64,000 bases of DNA from Neotamlana laminarinivorans (GTDB taxonomy: Bacteria > Bacteroidota > Bacteroidia > Flavobacteriales > Flavobacteriaceae), in the NCBI RefSeq assembly GCF_020523925.1, contig NZ_JAJAPW010000004.1, positions 434,001-498,000 on the forward strand. The letters run 5' to 3'. A program made the position numbers and the translations under genes. Of the stretch, positions 54,553 to 63,513 are shown one piece after another; the first letter of the stretch is position 1, and each line of letters begins with the position of its first letter. A model generated the notes under the pieces. It worked only from the letters and a program-made list of their open reading frames with translations. It had not been told where the DNA came from and ran no database searches.

Positions 54553-55687
54553 AGTATATTTGTCATATAGCAACATTATCTCATCTTTAGGCTTCAATAG
54601 CGCTTCGGTAGCGAAAGAAGTGATGCTTGGTAATTCCGGATTGAAACAAATTAAGGATACTTCGGTAATGCCAGAACCTTTTATGTCATCTTTAGTTGAT
54701 GATGATGCGTTAACGGCAGCTTTCAACAATAAAACAGAAAAAAAATATACCAAACTTGAAAAGATGTTTATTACATCGCTTCAAGATACTTTAGGTCGAT
54801 CTAACATTGCGTTAACCGATCGTGTTGGCCTCATTATTTCAACAACAAAAGGCAATATAGATGCTTTAGATGCTGAAAACGATTTCCCAAAGGAACGTGC
54901 TTATCTCGATGTTTTAGCTAAAAATGTAGCCCATTATTTTGATTTTAAAACGGAACCTATAGTGTTATCAAACGCTTGTGTGTCTGGTGTTTTGTCGGTT
55001 GCGGTGGCTAAACGTTACATAAAAAGTAACATGTTCGATCATGTGTTTATTGTGGCGGGTGATTTGGTTAGTGAGTTTATTTTATCGGGTTTCAATTCCT
55101 TTCAAGCATTAAGCTCAGAAATTTGTAAACCATACGATAAAAATAGAATAGGTATTAATATTGGCGAAGTAGCCGTGAGCGCGCTAGTTACTAAAAATGA
55201 AGACGATTTAAGTGACGAAGCCGTTGAAATTTTAGGTGAAGCATCTTGTAACGATGCCAATCATATTTCAGGACCATCGCGTACTGGCGAAGGCTTGTAC
55301 AGAAGTATAGAATCGGCTTTAGCGCAATCAAATTTAACTTCAGAAGACATCGATTATATTTCCGCCCACGGTACAGCAACCATGTATAACGACGAAATGG
55401 AAGCGATTGCATTAAACCGTTTGGGTTTAGAAAAAACACCAATGAATAGTTTGAAAGGGTATTTTGGACATACACTAGGCGCATCAGGTTTACTAGAAAC
55501 CATAATAGGTATGTACGCCTTAAATCAAAATGTGCTAATAAAAACCTTAGGTTTTGCAGAAATGGGTGTAACACAACCTATAAATGTTATTGAAAACACT
55601 GTAGAAAAGCCGTTGTCCACGTTTTTAAAAACAGCTTCGGGTTTTGGCGGTTGTAACACGGCGGTTATTTTTAAAAAAGTAAAATAA
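54545..55687 (+). CDS. Beta-ketoacyl-ACP synthase, intact triad
   Basis: 380 residues: Cys145 (LSNACVSGVLSVAVAK), His275 (ISAHGTATMYND) and His309 (LKGYFGHTLGASG) complete the condensing triad. The layout agrees with KASI/II-like enzymes of aryl polyene clusters. A half-length ketosynthase-like gene follows after 15 bases. Confidence 0.9.
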   Translation: MSKVYLSYSNIISSLGFNSASVAKEVMLGNSGLKQIKDTSVMPEPFMSSLVDDDALTAAFNNKTEKKYTKLEKMFITSLQDTLGRSNIALTDRVGLIISTTKGNIDALDAENDFPKERAYLDVLAKNVAHYFDFKTEPIVLSNACVSGVLSVAVAKRYIKSNMFDHVFIVAGDLVSEFILSGFNSFQALSSEICKPYDKNRIGINIGEVAVSALVTKNEDDLSDEAVEILGEASCNDANHISGPSRTGEGLYRSIESALAQSNLTSEDIDYISAHGTATMYNDEMEAIALNRLGLEKTPMNSLKGYFGHTLGASGLLETIIGMYALNQNVLIKTLGFAEMGVTQPINVIENTVEKPLSTFLKTASGFGGCNTAVIFKKVK

Positions 55688-55702
55688 GATTGATAATTAA
55701 TA

Positions 55703-56329
55703 ATGAAAAATCAGTTTAAAATATCGTCTTATTGCCATGTTAAGCAAAATAAAATTAGCCTTAACGGAACTGTTTTGTTTTCAGCTGAAGCTGAAGAATC
55801 AAAATTTTTAAAGCAAGCTTATAAAGCCTTAGATGTTAATTATTCCAAGTTTTTTAAAATGGATAAATTAAGTCAGTTAGCCTTTTTAGCAGCCGATGTT
55901 TTGTTGCAACACGAAAATATTTCCGAAGAAAACCAAGAAAATATAGCCTTGGTTATGGGAAATAAAGCATCGAGTTTAGATACCGATAGAAAACACCAAG
56001 ACAGCATTCAAGATAAAGCAAGTTATTACCCAAGTCCTGCGGTGTTTGTGTATACCTTGCCAAATATTATGTTGGGAGAAATTAGTATTAAATACAAATT
56101 GTACTCAGAAAACAGTTTCTTTGTATTCGAAAATTTTAAAACCAACTATTTTTATAATTACACGAATAGTTTAATTGACGATAAAAAGGCCGATAAAATT
56201 TTATGCGGTTGGGTAAATGTAGATGATGAAGATTACGAAGCCTTTTTATATCTTGTAACTCCCAACGGAAATTTACAACATACAGAACAACAAATAAATA
56301 CATTATATAACGAATTATGGAAGCTTTAA
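55703..56329 (+). CDS. Half-length ketosynthase-like protein without catalytic residues
   Basis: 208 residues, about half a normal ketosynthase. It shows the N-terminal condensing-fold pattern (AFLAADVLLQHENIS, then PAVFVYTLPNIMLGE) but no Cys at the nucleophile position (SENSFFVFENF) and no His motifs. The frame is intact and tightly packed: it overlaps the following ACP by 13 bases. It is probably a structural partner for one of the ketosynthases or the ACP, not a random pseudogene. Confidence 0.75.
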   Translation: MKNQFKISSYCHVKQNKISLNGTVLFSAEAEESKFLKQAYKALDVNYSKFFKMDKLSQLAFLAADVLLQHENISEENQENIALVMGNKASSLDTDRKHQDSIQDKASYYPSPAVFVYTLPNIMLGEISIKYKLYSENSFFVFENFKTNYFYNYTNSLIDDKKADKILCGWVNVDDEDYEAFLYLVTPNGNLQHTEQQINTLYNELWKL

Positions 56330-56574
56330 AACAAGAATTGAAAGAAAGCCTTGTAGAACAATTAAATTTGGAAGATATAACACCCGCTGAAATTGCTGAT
56401 GACGATATGTTATTTGGAGATGGTTTAGGGTTAGATTCTATTGATGCTTTAGAGCTTATTGTAATGCTCGATAAAACTTACGGCATAAAATTAACCGACC
56501 CAAAACAAGGTCGTGCTATTTTCGAAAGTATTAACACCATGTCTGCATACATTGCAGAACACCGTACAAAATAA
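56317..56574 (+). CDS. Acyl carrier protein (second copy)
   Basis: An 85-residue ACP with the phosphopantetheine site Ser41 in GLGLDSIDALEL and a long second helix. It overlaps the half-ketosynthase gene by 13 bases and precedes the intact ketosynthase by 8, so all three probably work in one complex. Confidence 0.9.
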   Translation: MEALKQELKESLVEQLNLEDITPAEIADDDMLFGDGLGLDSIDALELIVMLDKTYGIKLTDPKQGRAIFESINTMSAYIAEHRTK

Positions 56575-56582
56575 TTACAAAA

Positions 56583-57782
56583 ATGGGTAAAGGCGTTGCA
56601 ATTACAGGTATGGGTATTATATCTGCTATTGGAAACAATATAGACGAAAATCGCGAAGCACTTTTTGCTGGTAAAACAGGCATTGGTCGCGTGGTTAAAA
56701 TTAACACCAATCATAAAAACGAAATTATGGTTGGTGAAATTGCTTATACCAATAGCCAACTAGAAAGCCTATTGCAATTACCCGAAACCAATAATTATTC
56801 AAGAACCGCTTTGTTGGGTGCTGTTGCTGCTAAAGAAGCTGTTGAAAGTGCTTGTATTTCTGATATAAACGAATACAAAACCGGTTTAATATCAGCAACC
56901 AGTGTTGGTGGTATGGACATGACCGAGAAATACTATTACGAGTATTTAGAAGATAAAACGGTTCAAAAATATATTGAAGCCCATCATGCGGGCGACTCTA
57001 CCCAAAAAATAGCTGAACAATTAGGGCTTAAAAATAGTTTGGTAACAACTATTAGTACTGCTTGTTCTTCGGCTGCAAATGCCATTATGTTGGGAGCAAG
57101 ACTTATAAAATCTGGTAAATTAGATCGTGTTATTGTTGGTGGTGCCGATTGTTTATCGAAATTCACGATTAACGGATTTAAAAGTTTAATGATTTTATCA
57201 GACACCTATAACACACCTTTCGATGAAAACCGAAAAGGTTTAAATTTAGGTGAAGCTGCCGCCTTTTTGGTGTTAGAATCTGATGCTGTTGTTAAAGCTG
57301 AAAATAAAAACGTATTGGCTTATTTAAAAGGTTATGGTAATGCCAACGATGCGTTTCATCAAACCGCATCATCAGAGAATGGCGATGGTGCTACTTTAGC
57401 TATGAAACAAGCCTTAAAAGTGGCAAATTTAAATGCAGAAGCGATAGATTATGTAAATGCGCATGGAACAGCTACGGGAAATAATGATTTATCTGAAGGA
57501 AAAGCTTTTTTACGCGTGTTTAATACAATGCCGCCGTTTAGTTCTACAAAACCATTTACAGGACACACTTTAGCTGCTGCTGGTGGTATTGAAGCTGTGT
57601 TTTCGGTATTGGCTTTACAGCATAACGTTTTGTATCCAAATTTAAATTATAAAACACCCATGTCGGCATTTAATCTTGTGCCAGAATTGGAGTTAAAGGA
57701 AAAACCGATAACAAACATTTTATCAAACTCTTTAGGTTTTGGTGGGAATTGTTCAACCTTAATATTTTCAAAACAAGCGTAG
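56583..57782 (+). CDS. Beta-ketoacyl-ACP synthase, KSalpha-like, intact triad
   Basis: 399 residues with Cys161 (TTISTACSSAANAIM), His294 (NAHGTATGNND) and His328 (TKPFTGHTLAAAGG). It is followed after 2 bases by a ketosynthase homologue without the active-site Cys, which gives a KS/chain-length-factor pair as in type II polyketide and aryl polyene systems. Confidence 0.93.
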   Translation: MGKGVAITGMGIISAIGNNIDENREALFAGKTGIGRVVKINTNHKNEIMVGEIAYTNSQLESLLQLPETNNYSRTALLGAVAAKEAVESACISDINEYKTGLISATSVGGMDMTEKYYYEYLEDKTVQKYIEAHHAGDSTQKIAEQLGLKNSLVTTISTACSSAANAIMLGARLIKSGKLDRVIVGGADCLSKFTINGFKSLMILSDTYNTPFDENRKGLNLGEAAAFLVLESDAVVKAENKNVLAYLKGYGNANDAFHQTASSENGDGATLAMKQALKVANLNAEAIDYVNAHGTATGNNDLSEGKAFLRVFNTMPPFSSTKPFTGHTLAAAGGIEAVFSVLALQHNVLYPNLNYKTPMSAFNLVPELELKEKPITNILSNSLGFGGNCSTLIFSKQA

Positions 57783-57784
57783 TT

Positions 57785-58849
57785 ATGGAAAAGGTTTACA
57801 TAAATGGTTTAGGAAGTATTTCTGCTCAAAATACGTTTGATAATTCTGAGTTTTTAAACACAGTTGAATTTTATACGGAAAACGTTATTCCGGCAATAGA
57901 TGTTAATTATAAAGCATTTATTTCACCAGCAGCTGCAAGACGTATGGCAAAAGGCATTAAAATGGGAATTGCGGCCTCAAGAACCGCTTTACAAGAAGCA
58001 AATTTAGAAAATGTAGATGCCATTATTACCGGAACTGGAATGGGTTGTGTGCGCGATTCCGAAAAGTTTTTAAGTGCTATTTTAGATAATGACGAGCAAT
58101 ATTTAACACCAACACCGTTTATACAATCTACGCACAATACAGTTGGTGGCCAAATAGCTTTAGATATAGGTTGCAAGGGTTACAATTTTACCTATGTGCA
58201 TGCGTCCGTTTCGTTTGAATCGGCCTTGTTAGATGCGCTTTTACAATTAAAATTAAAGGAAAGCCATTCTATTTTAATAGGTGGAGTAGATGAATTGGCA
58301 CCACATACTATAGAAATTCATAAAGCGGTAAATCATATAAAATCTGAAGTTGTTGAGGCTTCAAAATTACTGGAAAATAAATCAAAAGGTGCTGTATTTA
58401 GCGAAGGCGCTAATTTCTTTGTGATTTCAAATGAAAAATCTGAAACGAGCTACGCTGAGGTTGTTGGTGTGAAACTAATTAACACTTTGGAAGCCGATGA
58501 ATTAGAAACAGAGCTTAAAGCGTTTTTAAAAGAACAAAATCTCAGCATGCAAGATTTAAGTACTGTTGTTTTAGGCTGTAATGGCGATGTAGAATTCGAT
58601 GGGTTTTACGATGTTTTAGTCGAAAATAGCTTAAAAGACACGCCGCAATTATATTACAAACATTTGTCGGGCGAGTTTCATACCGCATCCTCTTTTGGGT
58701 TTTGGCTTGCTGCCCGAGTTTTAAAATCACAAACCATTCCAAAAGCTGTGGTTTTAAAAGGCGACATGCCTTCAGAAATAAAAAATGTATTGCTTTATAA
58801 CCAGTATCGTGGGCAAAATCATAGTTTTACTTTATTAAAATCATGCTAA
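57785..58849 (+). CDS. Ketosynthase-like chain-length factor
   Basis: 354 residues using the ATG at 57785. It has a complete KS fold, but the nucleophile position reads YVHASVSFES (Ser141, no Cys) and the first His is replaced by Asn (LGCNGDVEF). The last His remains (GEFHTASSFG). This is the pattern of a chain-length factor: non-catalytic, pairing with the KS at 56583. The last 7 bases overlap the next gene. Confidence 0.85.
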   Translation: MEKVYINGLGSISAQNTFDNSEFLNTVEFYTENVIPAIDVNYKAFISPAAARRMAKGIKMGIAASRTALQEANLENVDAIITGTGMGCVRDSEKFLSAILDNDEQYLTPTPFIQSTHNTVGGQIALDIGCKGYNFTYVHASVSFESALLDALLQLKLKESHSILIGGVDELAPHTIEIHKAVNHIKSEVVEASKLLENKSKGAVFSEGANFFVISNEKSETSYAEVVGVKLINTLEADELETELKAFLKEQNLSMQDLSTVVLGCNGDVEFDGFYDVLVENSLKDTPQLYYKHLSGEFHTASSFGFWLAARVLKSQTIPKAVVLKGDMPSEIKNVLLYNQYRGQNHSFTLLKSC

Positions 58850-59607
58850 ATTTTAAAACCATAAGCATTGTTAGTTGTATTGCTTTACTTGGTTTAATTA
58901 TTTGTAATAGCAGTTGGATTTTCATGGTTTTGGTAGTTGTAATTTGGTTTGTAATTACAGGTTTAGGCTCGGGTTTAATTGGTTGGAATTATCATTTAAA
59001 ATCGGTACTTTCAAATGCAGAAACATCTAAAAATGCAGTTTCAATTACCTTTGATGATGGCCCAAATACAGAGTTCACGCCTAAAGTATTATCGCTTTTA
59101 AACCAGTTTAATGCAAAAGCCACTTTTTTTTGTATTGGTAAACAGGCTAAAAATTATCCAGGAATTTTAAAACAAATTATTGCCGAAGGTCATACCATTG
59201 GCAATCATACGTTTTCACATGCGAATAACTTCGGATTTTTTTCTACCAAAAAAGTCATTTCAGAATTAAAGAAAACGAATGCAGTGATTGAAGAAATTAC
59301 AGGACTAAAAATGAAATTTTATAGACCTGCATTTGGAGTAACAAACCCTAATATAGCTAAAGCGGTGAAGGTTTTAGGTTTAACCTCGGTAGGTTGGAAT
59401 GTGCGTTCGCTCGATACAACTTCAAGAAGTGCAGAATCTGTTTTAAATAGAATAACAAAATGCTTAAAAGCAGGCGATATTATTCTGTTGCACGACACTA
59501 GCGAGAAATCGCTCATCGTTTTGGAACAATTATTGTTATTTTTACAAAAGAAAAATTTAGCATCGGTAACTGTTGATGCTTTATGCGATTTACAACCTTA
59601 TGAATAA
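58843..59607 (+). CDS. Membrane-anchored polysaccharide deacetylase-family protein
   Basis: 254 residues with two N-terminal membrane helices (about 7-24, 25-46), then a NodB-type domain: TFDDGPNTEFTPK (catalytic Asp pair), HTIGNHTFSH (metal His pair), RPAFGVTN and LLHDTSEKS. The metal ligands look complete. In aryl polyene clusters such genes are a frequent passenger; the acyl substrate is unknown. Confidence 0.85.
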   Translation: MLNFKTISIVSCIALLGLIICNSSWIFMVLVVVIWFVITGLGSGLIGWNYHLKSVLSNAETSKNAVSITFDDGPNTEFTPKVLSLLNQFNAKATFFCIGKQAKNYPGILKQIIAEGHTIGNHTFSHANNFGFFSTKKVISELKKTNAVIEEITGLKMKFYRPAFGVTNPNIAKAVKVLGLTSVGWNVRSLDTTSRSAESVLNRITKCLKAGDIILLHDTSEKSLIVLEQLLLFLQKKNLASVTVDALCDLQPYE

Positions 59608-60217
59608 AATTTTATTGGTCTTTTTGTTTATGTCATCTTTAGTTGGTGCGCAGCAAAAAATGACAAATACCGAAGCCGAAACATTAAAAGCTTTAGTGAA
59701 AAATAGAGCGTCGCAAACTAAAACTATTGTTAGCGATTTTACGCAGTATAAGCATCTCGATTTTTTATCGAATGATATAGTAACACAAGGAAAATTACAT
59801 TTTAAATCGCCCGATTTTGTAAAGTGGGCTTACGTAAAGCCGTTTCAATACAGCGTTATATTTAAAAATAAAACCCTATTTATAAATAACGAAGGCAGTA
59901 AAAGTGAAGTAGATGTTGGTTCGAGTAAAATGTTTACAGAGCTTAATAATTTAATCGTTAAAAGTGTAAAAGGCGATATGTTTGATGATGTGCAGTTTGC
60001 TATTACTTATTTTAATATTGAAGAAGGTAGCTTAGTTCAGTTTGAGCCTAAAGACTCAAAAATGAGTGAGTTCATAAAAAGTTTCCATATAGTTTTTAGC
60101 GAAAAAGGCGATGTTGAGACTATAAAAATGATTGAGTCTTCAGGCGATTATACAAAAATTGCATTTACAAACCGTGTATTAAATTCAACAATTAGCAATG
60201 CGATTTTTAATAATTAG
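59600..60217 (+). CDS. LolA-family outer-membrane lipoprotein carrier protein
   Basis: About 205 residues from the ATG at 59600, which gives a clean signal peptide (MNKILLVFLFMSSLVGAQQ); a longer frame starts inside the deacetylase gene. The LolA-type half-barrel features are FVKWAYVKPFQYSVIFKNKTLFINNEG and SFHIVFSEKGDVETIKM. It could carry a hydrophobic cluster product through the periplasm. The 3' end overlaps the next lipoprotein by 20 bases. Confidence 0.84.
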   Translation: MNKILLVFLFMSSLVGAQQKMTNTEAETLKALVKNRASQTKTIVSDFTQYKHLDFLSNDIVTQGKLHFKSPDFVKWAYVKPFQYSVIFKNKTLFINNEGSKSEVDVGSSKMFTELNNLIVKSVKGDMFDDVQFAITYFNIEEGSLVQFEPKDSKMSEFIKSFHIVFSEKGDVETIKMIESSGDYTKIAFTNRVLNSTISNAIFNN

Positions 60218-60809
60218 TTTTTGTTTTGTGTTGGTTTCATGTGGTTCGTATAGTAAAAAATACGAGTTGCAAAGTGAACCCGTTGTAACAAAATCAATTG
60301 AAAATAAGTATTTCGACTCCAAAGTAACCGATTATGTTTACAAATCGAATATAACGGTTTATGGTAATAATTTTGGAGGTTTATTAATTGTAAAAAAACT
60401 TGCAGAAAACAATCATCGTGTGGCGTTTACTACCGAGTTTGGTAACAAAATTTTCGATTTTTCTTTTGCTGATGATGGCTTCAAAGTAAACTATATACTT
60501 GAAGATTTAAATAAAAAAATGCTGATTAATATTTTGCAAGAAGATTTTTCAACCTTAATAAAGTCCAATCTTCCGGTAACGGCAGCTTTCAAAAAAGATA
60601 ACTTCAATGTTTTAAAATCCGAAAGTGCTAAAACCGATTTGTACTATTATTTTTTAAATTCAGATTTATCTAAAATTGAAAAAGTAAAACATCAAAAGGC
60701 TAAAACAATTTTTTTATTCAGCAAAATAAAGAATAATATTGCACAACAAATTGAGATTGTGCATCAATCTATAAAATTACACATTAAACTAAACGCCTTA
60801 AATCAATAA
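60198..60809 (+). CDS. Cluster-associated lipoprotein, LolB-like role inferred
   Basis: 203 residues with a lipobox (FVLVSCG, Cys about 15). Beta-rich: YKSNITVYGNNFGGLLIVKKL, then VAFTTEFGNKIFDFSFADDG. It follows the LolA gene directly (20-base overlap), as outer-membrane receptor LolB does for LolA in other systems. The role is inferred from position, lipobox and fold type, not from a LolB motif. Confidence 0.68.
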   Translation: MRFLIISFCFVLVSCGSYSKKYELQSEPVVTKSIENKYFDSKVTDYVYKSNITVYGNNFGGLLIVKKLAENNHRVAFTTEFGNKIFDFSFADDGFKVNYILEDLNKKMLINILQEDFSTLIKSNLPVTAAFKKDNFNVLKSESAKTDLYYYFLNSDLSKIEKVKHQKAKTIFLFSKIKNNIAQQIEIVHQSIKLHIKLNALNQ

Positions 60810-60812
60810 ATA

Positions 60813-61427
60813 ATGAAAAATAAACTACTTAGTTTGCTGCTTTTTTTACTGGTTTCAATAAGTTTTGCGCAAGTAACATTTAAACCAGGACTTCGTTTTG
60901 GAGCTAATTTTTCAGAAATTACTAAAGCTGAGACTTATAAAGGCAAAACGGGGTTTTACATTGGTGTGTTTGGTGAATTAAAATTTACAGAATTTTATGC
61001 ATTACAGCCCGAAATATATTATGGTACTCAAGGCGCCGAAGCATTATATACAGATCAAGAGGATATCGATTTAAAATACGTCACGCTAGGGTTGGCCAAT
61101 AAGTTTTTTATAGCAAAAGGTACAGGTTTGCATTTAATTGTTGGCCCAAGTATAGATGTTAACGTGGATTATAACTGGGTAAATATTGTAAATGATGAAG
61201 TTGATTACGACTTATCTCCAATAGATATTAGCATATTTGGTGGTTTAGGTTACGAGTTTCCGTTTGGTTTAGTTGTTGAAGCAAGAATAAAACAAGGTTT
61301 AGTAGATCTTGATTTGTTTAACGATAATGATTATGATGATAACAATGACGATACAAATAACTATAATGACGAAAATCAGTTAAATAAGGTATTTCAGTTA
61401 GGTGTTATCTATAAATTTAAATTTTAA
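60813..61427 (+). CDS. Outer-membrane beta-barrel protein (PorT-like fold)
   Basis: 204 residues with a signal peptide (LLLFLLVSISFAQ), then strands of an 8-stranded-type barrel: KPGLRFGANFSEIT, FYALQPEIYYGTQGAE, ISIFGGLGYEFPFG and QLGVIYKFKF at the end. Residues about 170-190 are an Asp/Asn-rich loop. It could be the outer-membrane partner of the exporters in this cluster. Confidence 0.75.
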   Translation: MKNKLLSLLLFLLVSISFAQVTFKPGLRFGANFSEITKAETYKGKTGFYIGVFGELKFTEFYALQPEIYYGTQGAEALYTDQEDIDLKYVTLGLANKFFIAKGTGLHLIVGPSIDVNVDYNWVNIVNDEVDYDLSPIDISIFGGLGYEFPFGLVVEARIKQGLVDLDLFNDNDYDDNNDDTNNYNDENQLNKVFQLGVIYKFKF

Positions 61428-61429
61428 AT

Positions 61430-61795
61430 ATGCTTTTAAAAGATTTCTATATAATAAACAGTATACAAACCGAAAACGGGCAAACTATAGCTGCTGTAAC
61501 TATTAATAAAAACCATGAGGTTTTTAAAGGTCATTTCCCTGGAAACCCTGTAACTCCGGGTGTTTGTATTATGCAAATAGTGAAAGATATTACTAGTAAA
61601 GTGGTTGAAAAATCGCTTTTTATGGAATCGTCTAGTAATGTAAAATTCATGGAAATTATTAATCCAGAAGTTACTCCAGATTTAGAGTTTATTTTAAATA
61701 TTACCGAAGTTGAAGGCGTTTATAAAGTAAAAAACGTAACCAAGTTTAACGATACTATTGCACTTAAACTTAGTATGAATTTAAAAGTGGTTTAA
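61430..61795 (+). CDS. Hot-dog fold dehydratase-like protein, His-type (ApeI-like)
   Basis: 121 residues with GHFPGNPVTPGVCIMQIVKD, which keeps the catalytic-type His of FabZ/FabA but has Gln where the catalytic Glu would be. It is the complement of the Glu-type, His-less proteins at 49832 and 50260. It probably forms a composite active site with one of them. Confidence 0.82.
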   Translation: MLLKDFYIINSIQTENGQTIAAVTINKNHEVFKGHFPGNPVTPGVCIMQIVKDITSKVVEKSLFMESSSNVKFMEIINPEVTPDLEFILNITEVEGVYKVKNVTKFNDTIALKLSMNLKVV

Positions 61796-61796
61796 A

Positions 61797-62291
61797 ATGA
61801 AACTATTAATTTCTTTTTTATTGTTTTTGGTTGTTGTACCACAAAAAATCGATTTAAAATCGGTTAGAGAAACGTACAAACAATCGGCCGCAAGCCAAGA
61901 AAAAACAGAGCAACTCGATAAAATCTTAGCGGCTGTAACAAAAAATGATAAACCAGCGTTGGTTGCTTATAAAGGCGCGGTTATTGCCTTAAAAGCTAAA
62001 AATGCTGAGAAAATTAAAGATAAAAAAGAAGGGTTTATTGAAGGCGTTTCGTGGGTAGAACATGCTATTGAAAAAAGCCCGAACGATTTAGAATCACGAT
62101 TAGTTAGATTAAGTATTCAAGAAAACTCACCTAAAATTTTAGGATATAATAAGCATATTACTGAAGATAAAACGAAACTTTTAAATGCTTTAAAAAGTAT
62201 TTCCGATAGTGATTTGAAAAATTATATAGAAGATTATATCTTGCAATCGAAAGTTTTTACTGATGAAGAAAAGGCCGAAATTTCAATGTAA
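61797..62291 (+). CDS. Secreted helical protein, function unknown
   Basis: 164 residues with a signal-like N terminus (LLISFLLFLVVVPQ) and a charged alpha-helical body (ETYKQSAASQEKTEQLDKIL, AVIALKAKNAEKIKD), which may be TPR-like. It starts 2 bases after the dehydratase. I recognise no catalytic motif. Confidence 0.7.
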   Translation: MKLLISFLLFLVVVPQKIDLKSVRETYKQSAASQEKTEQLDKILAAVTKNDKPALVAYKGAVIALKAKNAEKIKDKKEGFIEGVSWVEHAIEKSPNDLESRLVRLSIQENSPKILGYNKHITEDKTKLLNALKSISDSDLKNYIEDYILQSKVFTDEEKAEISM

Positions 62292-62328
62292 TTTGAAAAA
62301 ATAAGCACTTTCAGTAAAATAAAAGCAA

Positions 62329-63513
62329 ATGAAAAACCAATCAACCAAAACCAGCATTTGCGTAATCATTCCAACCTACAACAATGTAAAAACATTGGTT
62401 CGGGTTATTGATGGCGTTTTAAACTATTCTAACAACGTAATTGTTGTAAATGATGGTTCTACAGACAGCACGCCAAATATTCTTGAAAATTACACCGAAA
62501 AGGTTGATGTTATAGCCTTTGAAAAAAATCAAGGAAAAGGAAAAGCGCTACGCGAAGGTTTTAAATTTGCCATTACTAAAGGTTACGATTTTGCCATTAC
62601 TATAGATTCTGATGGGCAACATTTTCCTGAGGATATTCCTAGTTTTATTAATGCTTTAGAAGCGCATCCAGATAAAAATTTATTGCTTATTGGTTCAAGA
62701 AATATGAGTCAAGAAGGTGTGCCTAAAAAAAGTAGTTTTGGTAATAAATTTTCTAATTTTTGGTTTTGGTTTGAAACCGGAATAAAATTAGAAGATACAC
62801 AATCTGGTTACCGACTTTACCCATTACACGCTATAAAAAAACGTAAATTTTTCACTAATAAATTCGAGTTCGAAATTGAAGTTATTGTTCGTTTAGCCTG
62901 GGCAGGAATTGAAGTTAAAAACATGCCTGTAAAAGTGTTGTATGATATGAGTGAACGGGTTTCGCATTTTAGACCAACAATAGATTTTGCCAGAATTAGT
63001 GTATTAAACACAGTTTTAGTTCTCATAACTGTACTTTACATAAAACCTCGAGATTTATTTCGCAGATTAAAAAAAAAAGGCATTAAACGTTTTTTTTTAG
63101 AAGACTTTTTAGGAAGCCAAGATTCAGCAAAAAAGAAGGCACTTTCGGTTGGTTTAGGTGTTTTTATTGGTTTATCGCCGCTTTGGGGATTTCATACGGT
63201 TACAGTTATTTTTTTAGCCATGCTTTTTAAGTTGAATAAAACCATTGCCTTTGCATTTTCCAATGTTAGTTTGCCTCCGTTTATACCTTTTATAATTTAT
63301 TCTAGCTCTAAAATAGGGCAGTACATTTACGGTGTAGAATTTAGTTATAAACTAGACGATTTAACTAAAGATTTCGTGATTCTAGAACACCTGGAAACCT
63401 ACATTGTTGGAAGTTTCGTTTTAGCAACTATAGCTTCGCTAGTGTTAACTGCACTCAGTTTTTTATTGTTTAATTTAGTTAGAAATAAAAACGTAATTGT
63501 AAATAATGGCTAA
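62329..63513 (+). CDS. Family 2 glycosyltransferase fused to DUF2062
   Basis: 394 residues. The GT2 domain shows IPTYNNVKTLVRVIDG, VVNDGSTDSTPNIL and IDSDGQHFP (metal-binding DxD-type). C-terminal from about 260 is a DUF2062 domain with membrane helices (FIGLSPLWGFHTVTVIFLAML, then ILEHLETYIVGSF). It might glycosylate a lipid or the pigment. It overlaps the MMPL gene by 8 bases. Confidence 0.85.
   Translation: MKNQSTKTSICVIIPTYNNVKTLVRVIDGVLNYSNNVIVVNDGSTDSTPNILENYTEKVDVIAFEKNQGKGKALREGFKFAITKGYDFAITIDSDGQHFPEDIPSFINALEAHPDKNLLLIGSRNMSQEGVPKKSSFGNKFSNFWFWFETGIKLEDTQSGYRLYPLHAIKKRKFFTNKFEFEIEVIVRLAWAGIEVKNMPVKVLYDMSERVSHFRPTIDFARISVLNTVLVLITVLYIKPRDLFRRLKKKGIKRFFLEDFLGSQDSAKKKALSVGLGVFIGLSPLWGFHTVTVIFLAMLFKLNKTIAFAFSNVSLPPFIPFIIYSSSKIGQYIYGVEFSYKLDDLTKDFVILEHLETYIVGSFVLATIASLVLTALSFLLFNLVRNKNVIVNNG

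Noticed and set aside
55703-56329. Calling the half-length ketosynthase a pseudogene
   Set aside because: The frame is clean, overlaps the ACP start and shows no frameshift remnant of the missing half nearby, so a working short protein is more likely.
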